Assembly (NCBI GenBank): GCA_963667425.1
Contig: OY763407.1
Span: 1,178,001 to 1,242,000, forward strand
Length of the DNA stretch: 64,000 nt
Direction of reading: 5' to 3'
DNA from: G963667425 sp963667425 [NCBI: bacterium]
Lineage (GTDB): Bacteria > UBP6 > UBA1177
The translations under genes were made by a program, and so were the position numbers. Below are positions 33,481 to 42,409 of this stretch, in pieces. The notes beneath the pieces were generated by a model, which was not told where the DNA came from, did not search any database, and was given only the letters and a program-made list of their open reading frames with translations. Positions within the stretch are counted from its first letter, which is position 1, and each line of letters begins with the position of its first letter.

Positions 33481-35175
33481 ATGATAAACTTCACAAAGAA
33501 TCTTATACTTGAGACTGTAAGAAAAGAATTTAATAACGAAAATATTTCTCTTCAGTTTAAGCTTTCTGCAAAAAAAGATGATAATTATGATCTTGCTGTT
33601 TTGTCTTTTCCTGCGGCTAAGGATCTTAGGGTCGCTCCGCCTGAGGCTGGCAAGCTTATCGGCAGGGCTATTGAATCGGCTGATATTGATGTGATTGAAA
33701 GGGTTGAGGTTGTCGGTCCTTTTGTTAATGTCACTTTTGACAGGAAGGTTATTAAGGCTCTTTTGTGGAAGAGTTTCTGTAATGGTGTTTCTCATCCTTA
33801 CCCTGCTAGTGATAAGACTGTTGTTGTTGAGTATTCTTCTCCTAATATTGCTAAGCCTATTGGTTTTCATCATATCCGTTCGACTGTTATCGGCGAGGTT
33901 GTTTCAAGGATTTACAGTGCGATTGGCTGGAAGACTGTGAGGATTAATTATCTTGGTGACTGGGGTATTCAGTTTGGTAAGGTTCTTGCCGCTTATGAGT
34001 TGTGGGGCGAGAATAAAGAGATTGATAATGTTGATGCTCTTTTTGAGTTTTATACGAGGTATCATAGGGAGGAGGAGAATATTCCCGAGCTTAGGCAGAT
34101 GGCTGATAAGTGGTTTAAGATGCTCGAGAATGGTGATAAGGATGCTCTAAAGCTTTGGGAAAAGTTCAGGAATGTGAGTATTACCGCTTTTAAGGATATT
34201 TATGAGAGGCTTGATATTGAGTATGATTTTTTTACCGGTGAGGGTGATTATTATCTCAAGGGGAAGGAACTTACTAAAAAGCTTATGGGTTTGGGTGTCG
34301 CTGAGATTAGCGAGGGTGCAAAGGTTATAAATATTAATGAAAAAATTCCGCCTCTGATACTTGAAAAGAGCGATGGGACGACTATATATGCTACCCGTGA
34401 TATGGCTGCGGCTGTTGATCGTTTTGAGAGGTTTAAGTTTGACAGGATGTGTTATGTTGTCGGTTCGGATCAGAAGCTTCATTTTACGCAGCTCTTTTCA
34501 GCTCTTAAAAAGGCTGGAGAGGTGTTTGCCGATAGACTTAAGCATATTGATTTCGGCTTAGTTTTAATGAATGAGGGTAAGATGTCGACCAGACAGGGTA
34601 ATCTTGTGACTTTGACTGATGTTCTTGATAAGGGTAAGGAGCTTATGCTTGAGCAGATAAAGGAAAAGAATCCTGATATGGTGGATAAGGACAGCACTGC
34701 TGAGTCTGTTTCGAAGGCTGCTATTTTCTTTTCAACTCTTTCAAAGAAAAGGAGCGTTAATATCACTTTCAACTGGGATGAGATGCTTTCTTTTTCGGGT
34801 GAATCGGGTCCTTATCTTCAGTATAGTTATGTGAGAGCCTGCTCTATTTTAAGAAAATTTGAGGCTGATGGCGGTAAGGTTGAGGATATTTATAAAACTG
34901 AGTTTAAATCGGTTCCTGATGAGGATGAGGCTTCTCTTTTAACTGGTTTTTATTCTCTTTTTAATGAGATTGAGAGGGCTGCGACTGATGAGGAGCCTTA
35001 TATTGTTGTTGAGAAGGCTCTTTCGATGGCTCAGGATTTTAATAAGTTTTATTATACTTCGCCTGTTCTTAAATCTGAGAACAGAAATGAGCTTCTTGCT
35101 TCTGTTATTCTTTTTAAGAAGGTTATGGAGTTTGTTCTTCCGATTCTCGGTATTGATTTGCTGGAGGAGATGTAG
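33481..35175 (+). CDS. argS: Arginyl-tRNA synthetase
   Basis: The protein has 564 residues from ATG 33481, preceded by GGGG. An upstream in-frame ATG at 33430 would overlap the -10 box and lacks a ribosome site. Class I features are SSPNIAKPIGFHHIRSTVIG with the HIGH-like motif (about 128-132), the Arg-specific N-terminal domain, YATRDMAAAVDR, and MNEGKMSTRQGN as KMSKS equivalent. The anticodon-binding DALR domain is at the C-terminus. It charges tRNA-Arg. The gene uses AAG, GAG and AGG heavily, unlike most neighbours, and runs directly into rpoH. Confidence 0.96.
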   Translation: MINFTKNLILETVRKEFNNENISLQFKLSAKKDDNYDLAVLSFPAAKDLRVAPPEAGKLIGRAIESADIDVIERVEVVGPFVNVTFDRKVIKALLWKSFCNGVSHPYPASDKTVVVEYSSPNIAKPIGFHHIRSTVIGEVVSRIYSAIGWKTVRINYLGDWGIQFGKVLAAYELWGENKEIDNVDALFEFYTRYHREEENIPELRQMADKWFKMLENGDKDALKLWEKFRNVSITAFKDIYERLDIEYDFFTGEGDYYLKGKELTKKLMGLGVAEISEGAKVININEKIPPLILEKSDGTTIYATRDMAAAVDRFERFKFDRMCYVVGSDQKLHFTQLFSALKKAGEVFADRLKHIDFGLVLMNEGKMSTRQGNLVTLTDVLDKGKELMLEQIKEKNPDMVDKDSTAESVSKAAIFFSTLSKKRSVNITFNWDEMLSFSGESGPYLQYSYVRACSILRKFEADGGKVEDIYKTEFKSVPDEDEASLLTGFYSLFNEIERAATDEEPYIVVEKALSMAQDFNKFYYTSPVLKSENRNELLASVILFKKVMEFVLPILGIDLLEEM

Positions 35176-35179
35176 ATAA

Positions 35180-36073
35180 GTGTGCGCTAAAAAAGGTGAT
35201 GAGTTTATTCCTGTTCTTGCGACTAACAATGTTGCGGCTTATGCCAAGAATGTTGTTAAGATAAAGGAGCTTACTCCTGAGGAGGAGCGGGAGCTTTTCA
35301 GAAGGTATCGTGAAGAGAATGATCTTGATGCGGCTAAAGAGATAATTATGGCCAATTTAAAGCTTGTTGTTCATCTTTCTTATAAATTCCGTCACTTCAG
35401 AGATGTTGCTGATCTTATTCAGGAAGGTAATATTGGTCTTATGACTGCTTTTAAGAAGTTTGATCTTTCGAGGGATGTCAGGTTTGCAACTTATGCGAGC
35501 TGGTGGATTAAGGCTAAGCTTCAGGAATTTATCATTTCACAGATGAGTATTGTCCGTTTCGGCAAGACCAGAGATGAGAGAAAGCTTTTTTTCAATATGA
35601 TTTCCACGATTAAAGATATTGAATCTTACGAAAAAGGGAGAGAGCTTACTAAAGAGGAGCTTATTCAGGAGGTCGCAAAGAGGCTTGAGCTTTCGGTCGA
35701 GAAAATCAGGGAGAGTATGAAGACTCTTTCAAATATGAGCGATATGTCTATTGATACTTCTTTTACTAAAAGTGATTCCGATACGACTCCGGTGACTTAT
35801 CAGCTTGAGGATTTCAGCACGAATGTTGCTGATGATTTTATTGAAAAGGATTACGAGGAGAAGAGAAAGAATCTTTTTGATGAGGCTTTTTCAAAACTTT
35901 CGGATAGAGAAAAGGATATTATTCACCGTCGTTATATAACTTCTCCGCCTGAGACTCTTGAGAGTATTGGTGCTGAATATGGTATTACAAAGGAGAGGGT
36001 AAGACAGATTGAGGCAAACGCTATTTTGAAAATGAAGAAAATGGCGGAAGGAACTCTTGAGCCGGCTGAGTAA
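35180..36073 (+). CDS. rpoH: Heat-shock sigma factor RpoH (sigma-32)
   Basis: The protein has 297 residues and a GTG start 4 bases after the argS stop, with GGAGGA inside the end of argS. Region 2 is clear (NLKLVVHLSYKFRHFRDVADLIQEGNIGLMTAFKKFD, then FATYASWWIKAKLQEFI). ERKLFFNM follows as the RpoH box, which separates it from RpoD. Region 4 is LSDREKDIIHRRYI...ESIGAEYGITKERVRQIEANAILKMK. It directs RNA polymerase to heat-shock promoters. Tight coupling to argS suggests cotranscription. Confidence 0.9.
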   Translation: MCAKKGDEFIPVLATNNVAAYAKNVVKIKELTPEEERELFRRYREENDLDAAKEIIMANLKLVVHLSYKFRHFRDVADLIQEGNIGLMTAFKKFDLSRDVRFATYASWWIKAKLQEFIISQMSIVRFGKTRDERKLFFNMISTIKDIESYEKGRELTKEELIQEVAKRLELSVEKIRESMKTLSNMSDMSIDTSFTKSDSDTTPVTYQLEDFSTNVADDFIEKDYEEKRKNLFDEAFSKLSDREKDIIHRRYITSPPETLESIGAEYGITKERVRQIEANAILKMKKMAEGTLEPAE

Positions 36074-36145
36074 AAAAAATATCGACTCTCAAATTTTAAT
36101 GATTAAAATCCAGTTGTAATTTCTGTTAACTAAAGGGAGCTTAAA

Positions 36146-37174
36146 ATGCTTGCAAAATCTTTTGGAAGCGACAACCATTCAGGAGTTCATCCCCGTATTC
36201 TGAAGGCTATCGAAAATGCTAACTGTGGCGATGCCATGGCTTATGGTTATGATGTTTTTACTGATAGAGCGGTTAAACGTTTTGAAGAGCTTTTTGGTAA
36301 TGATATTAAGGTTTATTTTGTTTTTAACGGAACTGGTGCAAATGTCACTGCACTTAGGTCTGTTACGAAGTCTTATCATTCTGTGATTGCTGCTGATACG
36401 GCTCACATTAATGTTGATGAGTGCGGTGCTCTTGAGAATCTTGGCGGTTTAAAGATTACTCACATAAAAACTTCAGATGGTAAGCTTTCGCCTGAACTTA
36501 TTGATCCGATATTTAAGCTGAGAAATGATGAACATATGGTTATGCCTAAGGTTATTTCCATTTCCCAGCCTTCTGAGCTCGGAACTTTATATTCGGTTGA
36601 GGAAATTAAAGCGCTTGCTGATTATGCTCACTCAAAGAATCTTTATCTTCATGTTGATGGTGCAAGAATTGCCAATGCGACTGCTGCTCTTAACTGCGAT
36701 GTAAAGGATTTTACCACAAGTGCCGGGATTGATATTTTAAGTTTCGGCGGCACAAAAAATGGTCTTCTTGCCGGTGAGGCTGTTGTTTTTTTTAACACTG
36801 CTCTTGCAGAGGATTTTAAATTTGTGAGGAAGCAGAATCTTCAGCTTGCAAGTAAGATGCGTTTTATTTCTGCTCAGTTTGATGAGTATCTTAAAGATAA
36901 TCTCTGGCTTGAGAATGGAAAAAAAGCTAATAAAATGGCTAGGCTTCTTGCTGAAAGATGCAGCGATATTCCAAATGTGAAGATTGTTTCAATGCCTGAA
37001 TGTAACGAGGTTTTTGCTGTTTTACCTCACGATTCTATTGATAGGCTTATAGAGAAATGTTTCTTTTATGTCTGGGATAGCGAAACTGATGTTGTAAGAT
37101 GGGTTACAGCTTTTGACACGACAGAAAAGGATGTTGAGGGATTTATAGATATTTTAAAATCAGAGCTTGGATAA
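36146..37174 (+). CDS. Low-specificity threonine aldolase (PLP enzyme)
   Basis: The protein has 342 residues of the beta-eliminating lyase family (fold type I). SFGSDNHSGVHPRIL is the N-terminal substrate region, and LHVDGARIANA holds the PLP-contacting Asp. SFGGTKNGLLAGEAVVFF holds the Lys that forms the Schiff base. It cleaves threonine or allo-threonine to glycine and acetaldehyde. RBS AAGGGAG. It converges on fliA with 1 bp between stop codons. Confidence 0.9.
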   Translation: MLAKSFGSDNHSGVHPRILKAIENANCGDAMAYGYDVFTDRAVKRFEELFGNDIKVYFVFNGTGANVTALRSVTKSYHSVIAADTAHINVDECGALENLGGLKITHIKTSDGKLSPELIDPIFKLRNDEHMVMPKVISISQPSELGTLYSVEEIKALADYAHSKNLYLHVDGARIANATAALNCDVKDFTTSAGIDILSFGGTKNGLLAGEAVVFFNTALAEDFKFVRKQNLQLASKMRFISAQFDEYLKDNLWLENGKKANKMARLLAERCSDIPNVKIVSMPECNEVFAVLPHDSIDRLIEKCFFYVWDSETDVVRWVTAFDTTEKDVEGFIDILKSELG

Positions 37175-37175
37175 A

Positions 37176-37940
37176 TTAAATCATTCCTGGATTAGCCACA
37201 ATATGCTTGAGCAGCTGAAGTGCTTTTGTATGAATCTGGCTTACTCTTCCGGGCGTTATGTTTAGAACCATTGCGATTTCTTTAAAGTTAAGTCCGTCAT
37301 AGTAATGAAAAGAAAGAACGAGTCTTTCCTGAAATGGTATTTTATCAAGCCCTTTAAGAAGTTCAGTCTGCATGTCTAACTCTCCAAGTTTTGTTTCTCC
37401 ATTATCTGATTCTCCGGCAACAGTGTCTTCAAAACTGCTTTCGCCGTCATTGCCTTTAAACCAGTCCTCAATACTGTAAAAACTTGATGTTTCGCTTTTA
37501 CGAAGCTCATCTAAGAGCTCTGATTCATCCATTTCAAGTTCTTCAGCTATTTCGTGTGTCGTGGGTCTTATGCCTGTTGATTCATAAAGTTTGGAAAAGG
37601 CCAGTTCGTATGTTGAAAGAAAATCTCTGGTTGAACGTGACAGAAAATCTTCTTTTCTAAGTTCATCATACATTGAGCCTTTTGCTCTTTTTAAAAGATA
37701 ATGCCTGAATTTTTCAGGATCTGAATCATCTATTGCTCTCGCTGATTCCACAACGGCAAGAAGCGCTGTTCCAAAAAGGTCATCAACTGTGTATGATGAA
37801 TAGATTCTGTTTTTCATTCTTATTGCCATCCTTTTTATTTCGGGAACAAGAGAAATAATGACTTCGTCATTTTTTCCCCCTTTTTTACCGCCGCCATTCA
37901 TTTGTCTGGCGTAATTTTTAAGGACAGCTCTACATTCCAT
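37176..37940 (-). CDS. fliA: Flagellar sigma factor FliA (sigma-28)
   Basis: The protein has 254 residues. Region 2 appears as IKRMAIRMKNRIYSSYTVDDLFGTALLAVVESARAID. Region 3 (RPTTHEIAEELEMDESELLDEL) and region 4 (QERLVLSFHYYDGLNFKEIAMVLNITPGRVSQIHTKALQLL) are of the FliA/WhiG type. It transcribes late flagellar and chemotaxis genes. It is the last gene of flhA-flhF-flhG-fliA with 3 bp after flhG. The anti-sigma factor FlgM is not in the window. Confidence 0.92.
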   Translation of the reverse strand: MECRAVLKNYARQMNGGGKKGGKNDEVIISLVPEIKRMAIRMKNRIYSSYTVDDLFGTALLAVVESARAIDDSDPEKFRHYLLKRAKGSMYDELRKEDFLSRSTRDFLSTYELAFSKLYESTGIRPTTHEIAEELEMDESELLDELRKSETSSFYSIEDWFKGNDGESSFEDTVAGESDNGETKLGELDMQTELLKGLDKIPFQERLVLSFHYYDGLNFKEIAMVLNITPGRVSQIHTKALQLLKHIVANPGMI

Positions 37941-37943
37941 TTA

Positions 37944-38753
37944 CTATTCTCCGGTAAATCCACTTGTCATTTTCTCCCAGAAACTGGAAGAATTTCCCGT
38001 TGAAAGAAAATCTTTTGAGTCAATTCTGTCTACAAGAGCTCTTATACATGCAGCAACCGATGATGAAGGAAATTCCTTTATAAACGGTTTCTGGGTCATA
38101 ATTGCTCTGTTAATTATTTTATCGTCGTATACAAATCCGGCAAAATCAAGTGAAACGTTGAGAAAGTGTCCTGTAACCTGACCTATTCTCTGATAAATTC
38201 CTTTTGCCTGTTTAACATTGTCTACTCTGTTTATGAGAATTTTAAATCGTTCTATTTTATACTGCTGGCTCAGCACTTTCATTATTGCATAACCATCTGT
38301 AAGTGATGTCGGTTCAGGTGTAAGGACTATAAATACATCCTGAGCTACGGAATTAAAATAGAGTACATTATCAGAAATCCCGGCTCCTGTATCCAGAAAT
38401 ATATAATCAAAATCGGAAAATGTTTTTATTGCATTTATAAAACCGTATGCTTCTTCTTCACCAAGGTGAACCAGACTTTGAATACCACTGCTTGCAGGAA
38501 GTATATTAAGCCCTTCAGGTCCTTTGATAATTATATCTTCCAGATTTTTTTCACCTGAAAAAAGATGCCTGAGATTAAATTCCGGAGCAAGCCCCAAAAC
38601 TATATCGACATTTGCCAGTCCCATATCGGTGTCAATAAGGAGAACTTTTTTTCCACGGGAAGCAAGCTCTATAGCCGTATTGACTATCATGTTTGTTTTG
38701 CCGACTCCACCTTTGCCGGAGGTAAAACTTATTACTCTCAGTTTTTCGTTCAT
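37944..38753 (-). CDS. flhG: Flagellar number regulator FlhG (FleN/YlxH, MinD family)
   Basis: The protein has 269 residues. Deviant Walker A SGKGGVGKTNMIVN at about residues 12-25, LIDTDMGLANVDIVLGL and FLDTGAGIS mark a MinD/ParA ATPase. Its position between flhF and fliA identifies it as FlhG, which restrains FlhF to set flagellar number and place. It ends 3 bp before fliA. Confidence 0.93.
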   Translation of the reverse strand: MNEKLRVISFTSGKGGVGKTNMIVNTAIELASRGKKVLLIDTDMGLANVDIVLGLAPEFNLRHLFSGEKNLEDIIIKGPEGLNILPASSGIQSLVHLGEEEAYGFINAIKTFSDFDYIFLDTGAGISDNVLYFNSVAQDVFIVLTPEPTSLTDGYAIMKVLSQQYKIERFKILINRVDNVKQAKGIYQRIGQVTGHFLNVSLDFAGFVYDDKIINRAIMTQKPFIKEFPSSSVAACIRALVDRIDSKDFLSTGNSSSFWEKMTSGFTGE

Positions 38754-38764
38754 TACATTTTCCT

Positions 38765-40024
38765 TTAGCAGATTTCATTTTTAAAAATCATATCCGAAAG
38801 CTGAGATGAAGACTTCAATCGAACTATATCTTCAGGAATCTTTTGTCCGTTGGTAACAAAACATGGAGAAACAGATGTTTTACCGGCGAGAGATCCCATC
38901 AATCCGTTTCTTATCGCCTCATCTTCTTTCGTATATACGACAAGCATTTCTCCAAGGACAGTTTCAAAACGGTTTATAACCGAAAGAGCCTGTTCATACT
39001 CTGTTGCAACCGGAATATGAAGTATCGGACAAGTATATACGGCAGAGGCAATCTTTTCAAGAAATTGCATTGATGACTGCGATTTATGACTTACACCGGC
39101 GGTATCAATAAGAACTGTTTTATAATTTATTCTAATATCTTCTATGTTGGCAAAATATTCATCTGCTGTTCTGAAATGAAAAAATGGAAGATTAAGAATA
39201 TCTGTAAACTTCTTTATTTGAGAACCTGCATCAGCTCTCATAAAATCGAGAGAAATAATTGCAATATCATTTCTATTACGTTCAAGTATGAGTTTTGCTG
39301 CAATTTTAATTAATGTTGTTGTCTTTCCAACACCGGTAGGACCAACGAAAAGATATATTCCCCCCTCTTTATCCATTATGTTGAAGACATCTGTAACTTC
39401 TATTTTAGATGAAAAAAGATCTGTCATAAAAAGTTCCAGTTCACTGTCGGTCATAAATGAATTATCTGGAAGTTTTGTCTCTTTAAGAATTTTTTCCATT
39501 GCTGTTTCATCAATACCGGCTTTTATTCCTTTTTTTATGTACGGCATAAGATGAAAAGCATGTTCCGATAATTTAGAAACGCTGTTTTTAAGTAAAGCTT
39601 CAAGAGATTCTCTAAGCATGGCGAGTTCATTTAAGAATTTTGATTCCTGCTGTCTTGAACGAATCTGCTGTTCTTTCAACTGCTCCTTTAGGGAAGCAAA
39701 TTCTATACTGTTATTTAAATCTGTAAAGGAGTCTACCTCTCTTGGCACTTCAGCAACAGTTGGAGAAATTCCTTTAAAAGAAGACTCCTGTAATCCTCTG
39801 CTGTCAGTTCTGCCGTATGTGGCAGTTTTATTGGTGTAGCCATAGGCACCACGAGATTTAAATGGCGTTCCCCCTTCTTCAAGATCGTAATCTCTCGCCG
39901 CAGTAACAATAACTTTTCCTCCAATATTTTCTGTAGAGACGATAACAGCATCTTTTCCAAAATCTTTTTTTACTCCTATCATTGCTTCTGCAACGTTCCT
40001 TCCTTCAAATCTTTTAATTTTCAT
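38765..40024 (-). CDS. flhF: Flagellar SRP-like GTPase FlhF
   Basis: The protein has 419 residues. An N-terminal basic domain (MKIKRFEGRNVAEAMIGVKKDFG) is followed by a variable region, then an NG GTPase domain: LFVGPTGVGKTTTLIKIAAKL (G1), DFMRADAGSQIKKF and LIDTAGVSHKSQ (G3). FlhF marks the pole or site of flagellar assembly and is regulated by FlhG, encoded next. RBS GGGGGATAACAG. Confidence 0.94.
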   Translation of the reverse strand: MKIKRFEGRNVAEAMIGVKKDFGKDAVIVSTENIGGKVIVTAARDYDLEEGGTPFKSRGAYGYTNKTATYGRTDSRGLQESSFKGISPTVAEVPREVDSFTDLNNSIEFASLKEQLKEQQIRSRQQESKFLNELAMLRESLEALLKNSVSKLSEHAFHLMPYIKKGIKAGIDETAMEKILKETKLPDNSFMTDSELELFMTDLFSSKIEVTDVFNIMDKEGGIYLFVGPTGVGKTTTLIKIAAKLILERNRNDIAIISLDFMRADAGSQIKKFTDILNLPFFHFRTADEYFANIEDIRINYKTVLIDTAGVSHKSQSSMQFLEKIASAVYTCPILHIPVATEYEQALSVINRFETVLGEMLVVYTKEDEAIRNGLMGSLAGKTSVSPCFVTNGQKIPEDIVRLKSSSQLSDMIFKNEIC

Positions 40025-40027
40025 CTG

Positions 40028-42064
40028 TTATCCCCCTACCACACCAAGTGTCTGCAATCTTACTGAAGAAACTTCAGCAGTGGAAATAACTGCAACACCC
40101 GGCATACTGCGTTCTATCATTTTTTTTACAAACCTTCTTGTATCAGGATTGGTAAGAAGTACCGGCATTGAACCTGTCATAGCAAAATGCTCAGCATTTT
40201 TATCAATTGAATCCATAAACTTTTTCATAAGCATTGGACTCACCACTCCACTTTCTTTATATGCTTCCTTTATTTCTATTTCGAGTCTTGGATCTATTGT
40301 CAGAACATATAAATTTCCATCATCACTTTTTAATCTTGAAGATATCTGAGCTCCAAGCTGTTGTCTTACAAATTCTGTAAGATATTCAGCATCTTTTGTA
40401 ACAGGAGCATAGTCAGCAAGAGTTTCAAGTATTGTTCTCATATCTCTTATACTGATCCCTTCCTTGAGTATATTTTTAAGCACTTTAAGAACTGTTCCCA
40501 TTGGAAGCAGGTTTGGTATAAGCTCTTCAACCACTTTCGGATATTTTTCCTTAAAGAGATCAAGCAGCCTCTGAAGTTCATCTCTTCCAAGTATGTCATG
40601 AGCATGGGACTTAAGAATCTCTGTTATATGAGTGGCAACAACAGTTGCAGGATCTACTACAACAAATCCCAGACCTGTTGCTGAATCTCTATCAGATTCG
40701 CTTATCCATTTTGCAGGAAGTCCGAATGCAGGCTCTTTTGTGTTTGTACCATCAAAAGGAACTGCTTCGCCAGTTGAATTTATAAGGAGATACTGATCAT
40801 GATACACCATACCTCTGCCAGCTTCAACATCTCTTATTTTAAAGGCATATTCCTGCGCATTAAGATCCAAATTATCCCGTATATGAATTGAAGGAACAAT
40901 TATTCCCATATCGGAAGCGAACTGCTTTCTTATAGAGACAATTTTTGCAAGAAGCTCTCCGCCCTGGCTTGAATCAACAACCGGAATTACAGCATAACCT
41001 ACTTCAAGTTGAAGAAGATCCATTCCAAGCATGGACTCAACTTCTTCTTTTTCGTTTAAAGGTTTACTGTTATCAGAAGTAGATTCTTTTTTGTCTTTTT
41101 CATCTTCATCAAGATCAAAACCATCGCCCTCTCTTCCAATATAAAAGAAAAGTGCGGCAAATATCCAGAATATTATTAAAGGAAAACCTGGAATAAAACC
41201 TAAAAGGAAAAGTACTGTTCCAACAACTTTTAAAGCTCTGTTATATCTGAACAACTGACCTATAACTTCTTCCCCCATTCCCCCTTCAGAACCTGCACGA
41301 GTGACAATAACACCGGCAGCAGTAGAAATAAGAAGTGATGGAATCTGAGAAGAAAGACCATCTCCGACTGTGAGAATAGTATAGGTTGCCGCTGCATCTG
41401 AAGCACTCATTCCATGTTGAACAACGCCAATTATGAAACCTCCGACAATATTTATAACGGTAATAATTATGCCGGCTATTGCATCTCCTTTTACAAACTT
41501 TGAAGCACCGTCCATTGCTCCGTAAAAATCAGCTTCTCTTGCAACTTCTTTTCTTTTCTTTCTTGCCTCAGCTTCAGTTATAAGACCGCTATTTAAATCT
41601 GCATCAACGCTCATCTGTTTTCCAGGCATAGCATCAAGAGTAAATCTTGCACTTACTTCAGCAACTCTGCCTGAACCTTTAGTGATAACCATAAAATTTA
41701 TTAAAACCAGAATAACAAAAACTATAATACCTACAACATAGTTGCCGCCGACAACAAACTGACCAAAACTTTGAATAAGTTTTCCTGCTGCGGAAGGTCC
41801 TTCATTGCCATTTAATAAAATAAGCCTTGTCGAAGCTATATTTAAAGAAAGTCTGAAAAGCGTAGCCATAAGAAGTACTGAAGGAAAACTTGAAAAATCA
41901 AGCGGTTTTTGGAGATATACTCCAACCATAAGTATCAAAACACCTGATGTAATACTCACAACAAGCAGAAAATCCAGCATAAACGGAGGAATTGGAAGTA
42001 TCATTGCGACGATAATCCCTAAAAGGGCTGCAACTATTACTAAGTCGGTTCTTCCTTTAAACAT
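40028..42064 (-). CDS. flhA: Flagellar export gate protein FlhA
   Basis: The protein has 678 residues from ATG 42064 (GGAACGGGT in front). An upstream TTG gives six more residues but lacks a site. It has eight hydrophobic segments in the N-terminal half, including the FHIPEP-family region GNYVVGIIVFVILVLINFMVITKGSGRVAEVSARFTLDAMPGKQMSVDADLN. A large cytoplasmic domain forms the C-terminal ring. FlhA is the proton-driven export gate of the flagellar type III system. flhB is not upstream here. Confidence 0.96.
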   Translation of the reverse strand: MFKGRTDLVIVAALLGIIVAMILPIPPFMLDFLLVVSITSGVLILMVGVYLQKPLDFSSFPSVLLMATLFRLSLNIASTRLILLNGNEGPSAAGKLIQSFGQFVVGGNYVVGIIVFVILVLINFMVITKGSGRVAEVSARFTLDAMPGKQMSVDADLNSGLITEAEARKKRKEVAREADFYGAMDGASKFVKGDAIAGIIITVINIVGGFIIGVVQHGMSASDAAATYTILTVGDGLSSQIPSLLISTAAGVIVTRAGSEGGMGEEVIGQLFRYNRALKVVGTVLFLLGFIPGFPLIIFWIFAALFFYIGREGDGFDLDEDEKDKKESTSDNSKPLNEKEEVESMLGMDLLQLEVGYAVIPVVDSSQGGELLAKIVSIRKQFASDMGIIVPSIHIRDNLDLNAQEYAFKIRDVEAGRGMVYHDQYLLINSTGEAVPFDGTNTKEPAFGLPAKWISESDRDSATGLGFVVVDPATVVATHITEILKSHAHDILGRDELQRLLDLFKEKYPKVVEELIPNLLPMGTVLKVLKNILKEGISIRDMRTILETLADYAPVTKDAEYLTEFVRQQLGAQISSRLKSDDGNLYVLTIDPRLEIEIKEAYKESGVVSPMLMKKFMDSIDKNAEHFAMTGSMPVLLTNPDTRRFVKKMIERSMPGVAVISTAEVSSVRLQTLGVVGG

Positions 42065-42100
42065 ACCCGTTCCAACCAAAAATTTTTCTGCTATTACTAT

Positions 42101-42116
42101 TACAAAAACCTTGCCA
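42101..42116 (-). promoter_or_regulatory. Possible sigma-54 element before flhA
   Basis: The minus strand reads TGGCAAGGTTTTTGTA. It has the right length and the -24 GG, but T replaces the normally invariant C of the -12 GC. It is placed about 25 bp before a plausible leader and is listed because the flg operon has a full sigma-54 element. Confidence 0.3.
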
Positions 42117-42178
42117 GAAAATTAAAGAAAGCTGAAGAAGAATTCTAAATTGTGGTATTTTTTAGGGAAAAAAGATTT

Positions 42179-42397
42179 TTATTTTTCAGATATAATTCTA
42201 TTTGCGGCATCTACCATATTTGGATAAAGAGTTGGCGGAACAAAAGATTTGCCCTTTACTTTAAAGACCATATATCTGGCACATTTTGAATTATCTCCAA
42301 GACAATACTTGTTTTTATAAATTAATCCGATTCCCTGTTCTATGTCCATTTTATCGTTAAAAAAAGGACAACCTGGCAAACATTCACATTTAGTCAT
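42179..42397 (-). CDS. Small cysteine-rich protein, probable metal binding
   Basis: The protein has 72 residues from ATG 42397. The GGGGG before it is the ribosome site, so the GTG at 42409 is not used. Cysteines are arranged as CECLPGC near the start and CLGDNSKC at mid-length, followed by ARYMV, VPPTLYPNM and an AANRII helix. Five cysteines could hold an Fe-S cluster or zinc. Family not recognised. It starts 12 bp after the solute-binding protein gene and is probably cotranscribed with it. Confidence 0.65.
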   Translation of the reverse strand: MTKCECLPGCPFFNDKMDIEQGIGLIYKNKYCLGDNSKCARYMVFKVKGKSFVPPTLYPNMVDAANRIISEK

Positions 42398-42409
42398 AAA
42401 AACCCCCAC

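Noticed and set aside
33286-33873. Minus-strand frame of 195 codons over the argS start
   Set aside because: It lies antisense to well-conserved argS sequence, has no ribosome site, and its translation is low-complexity Lys/Asn/Arg.
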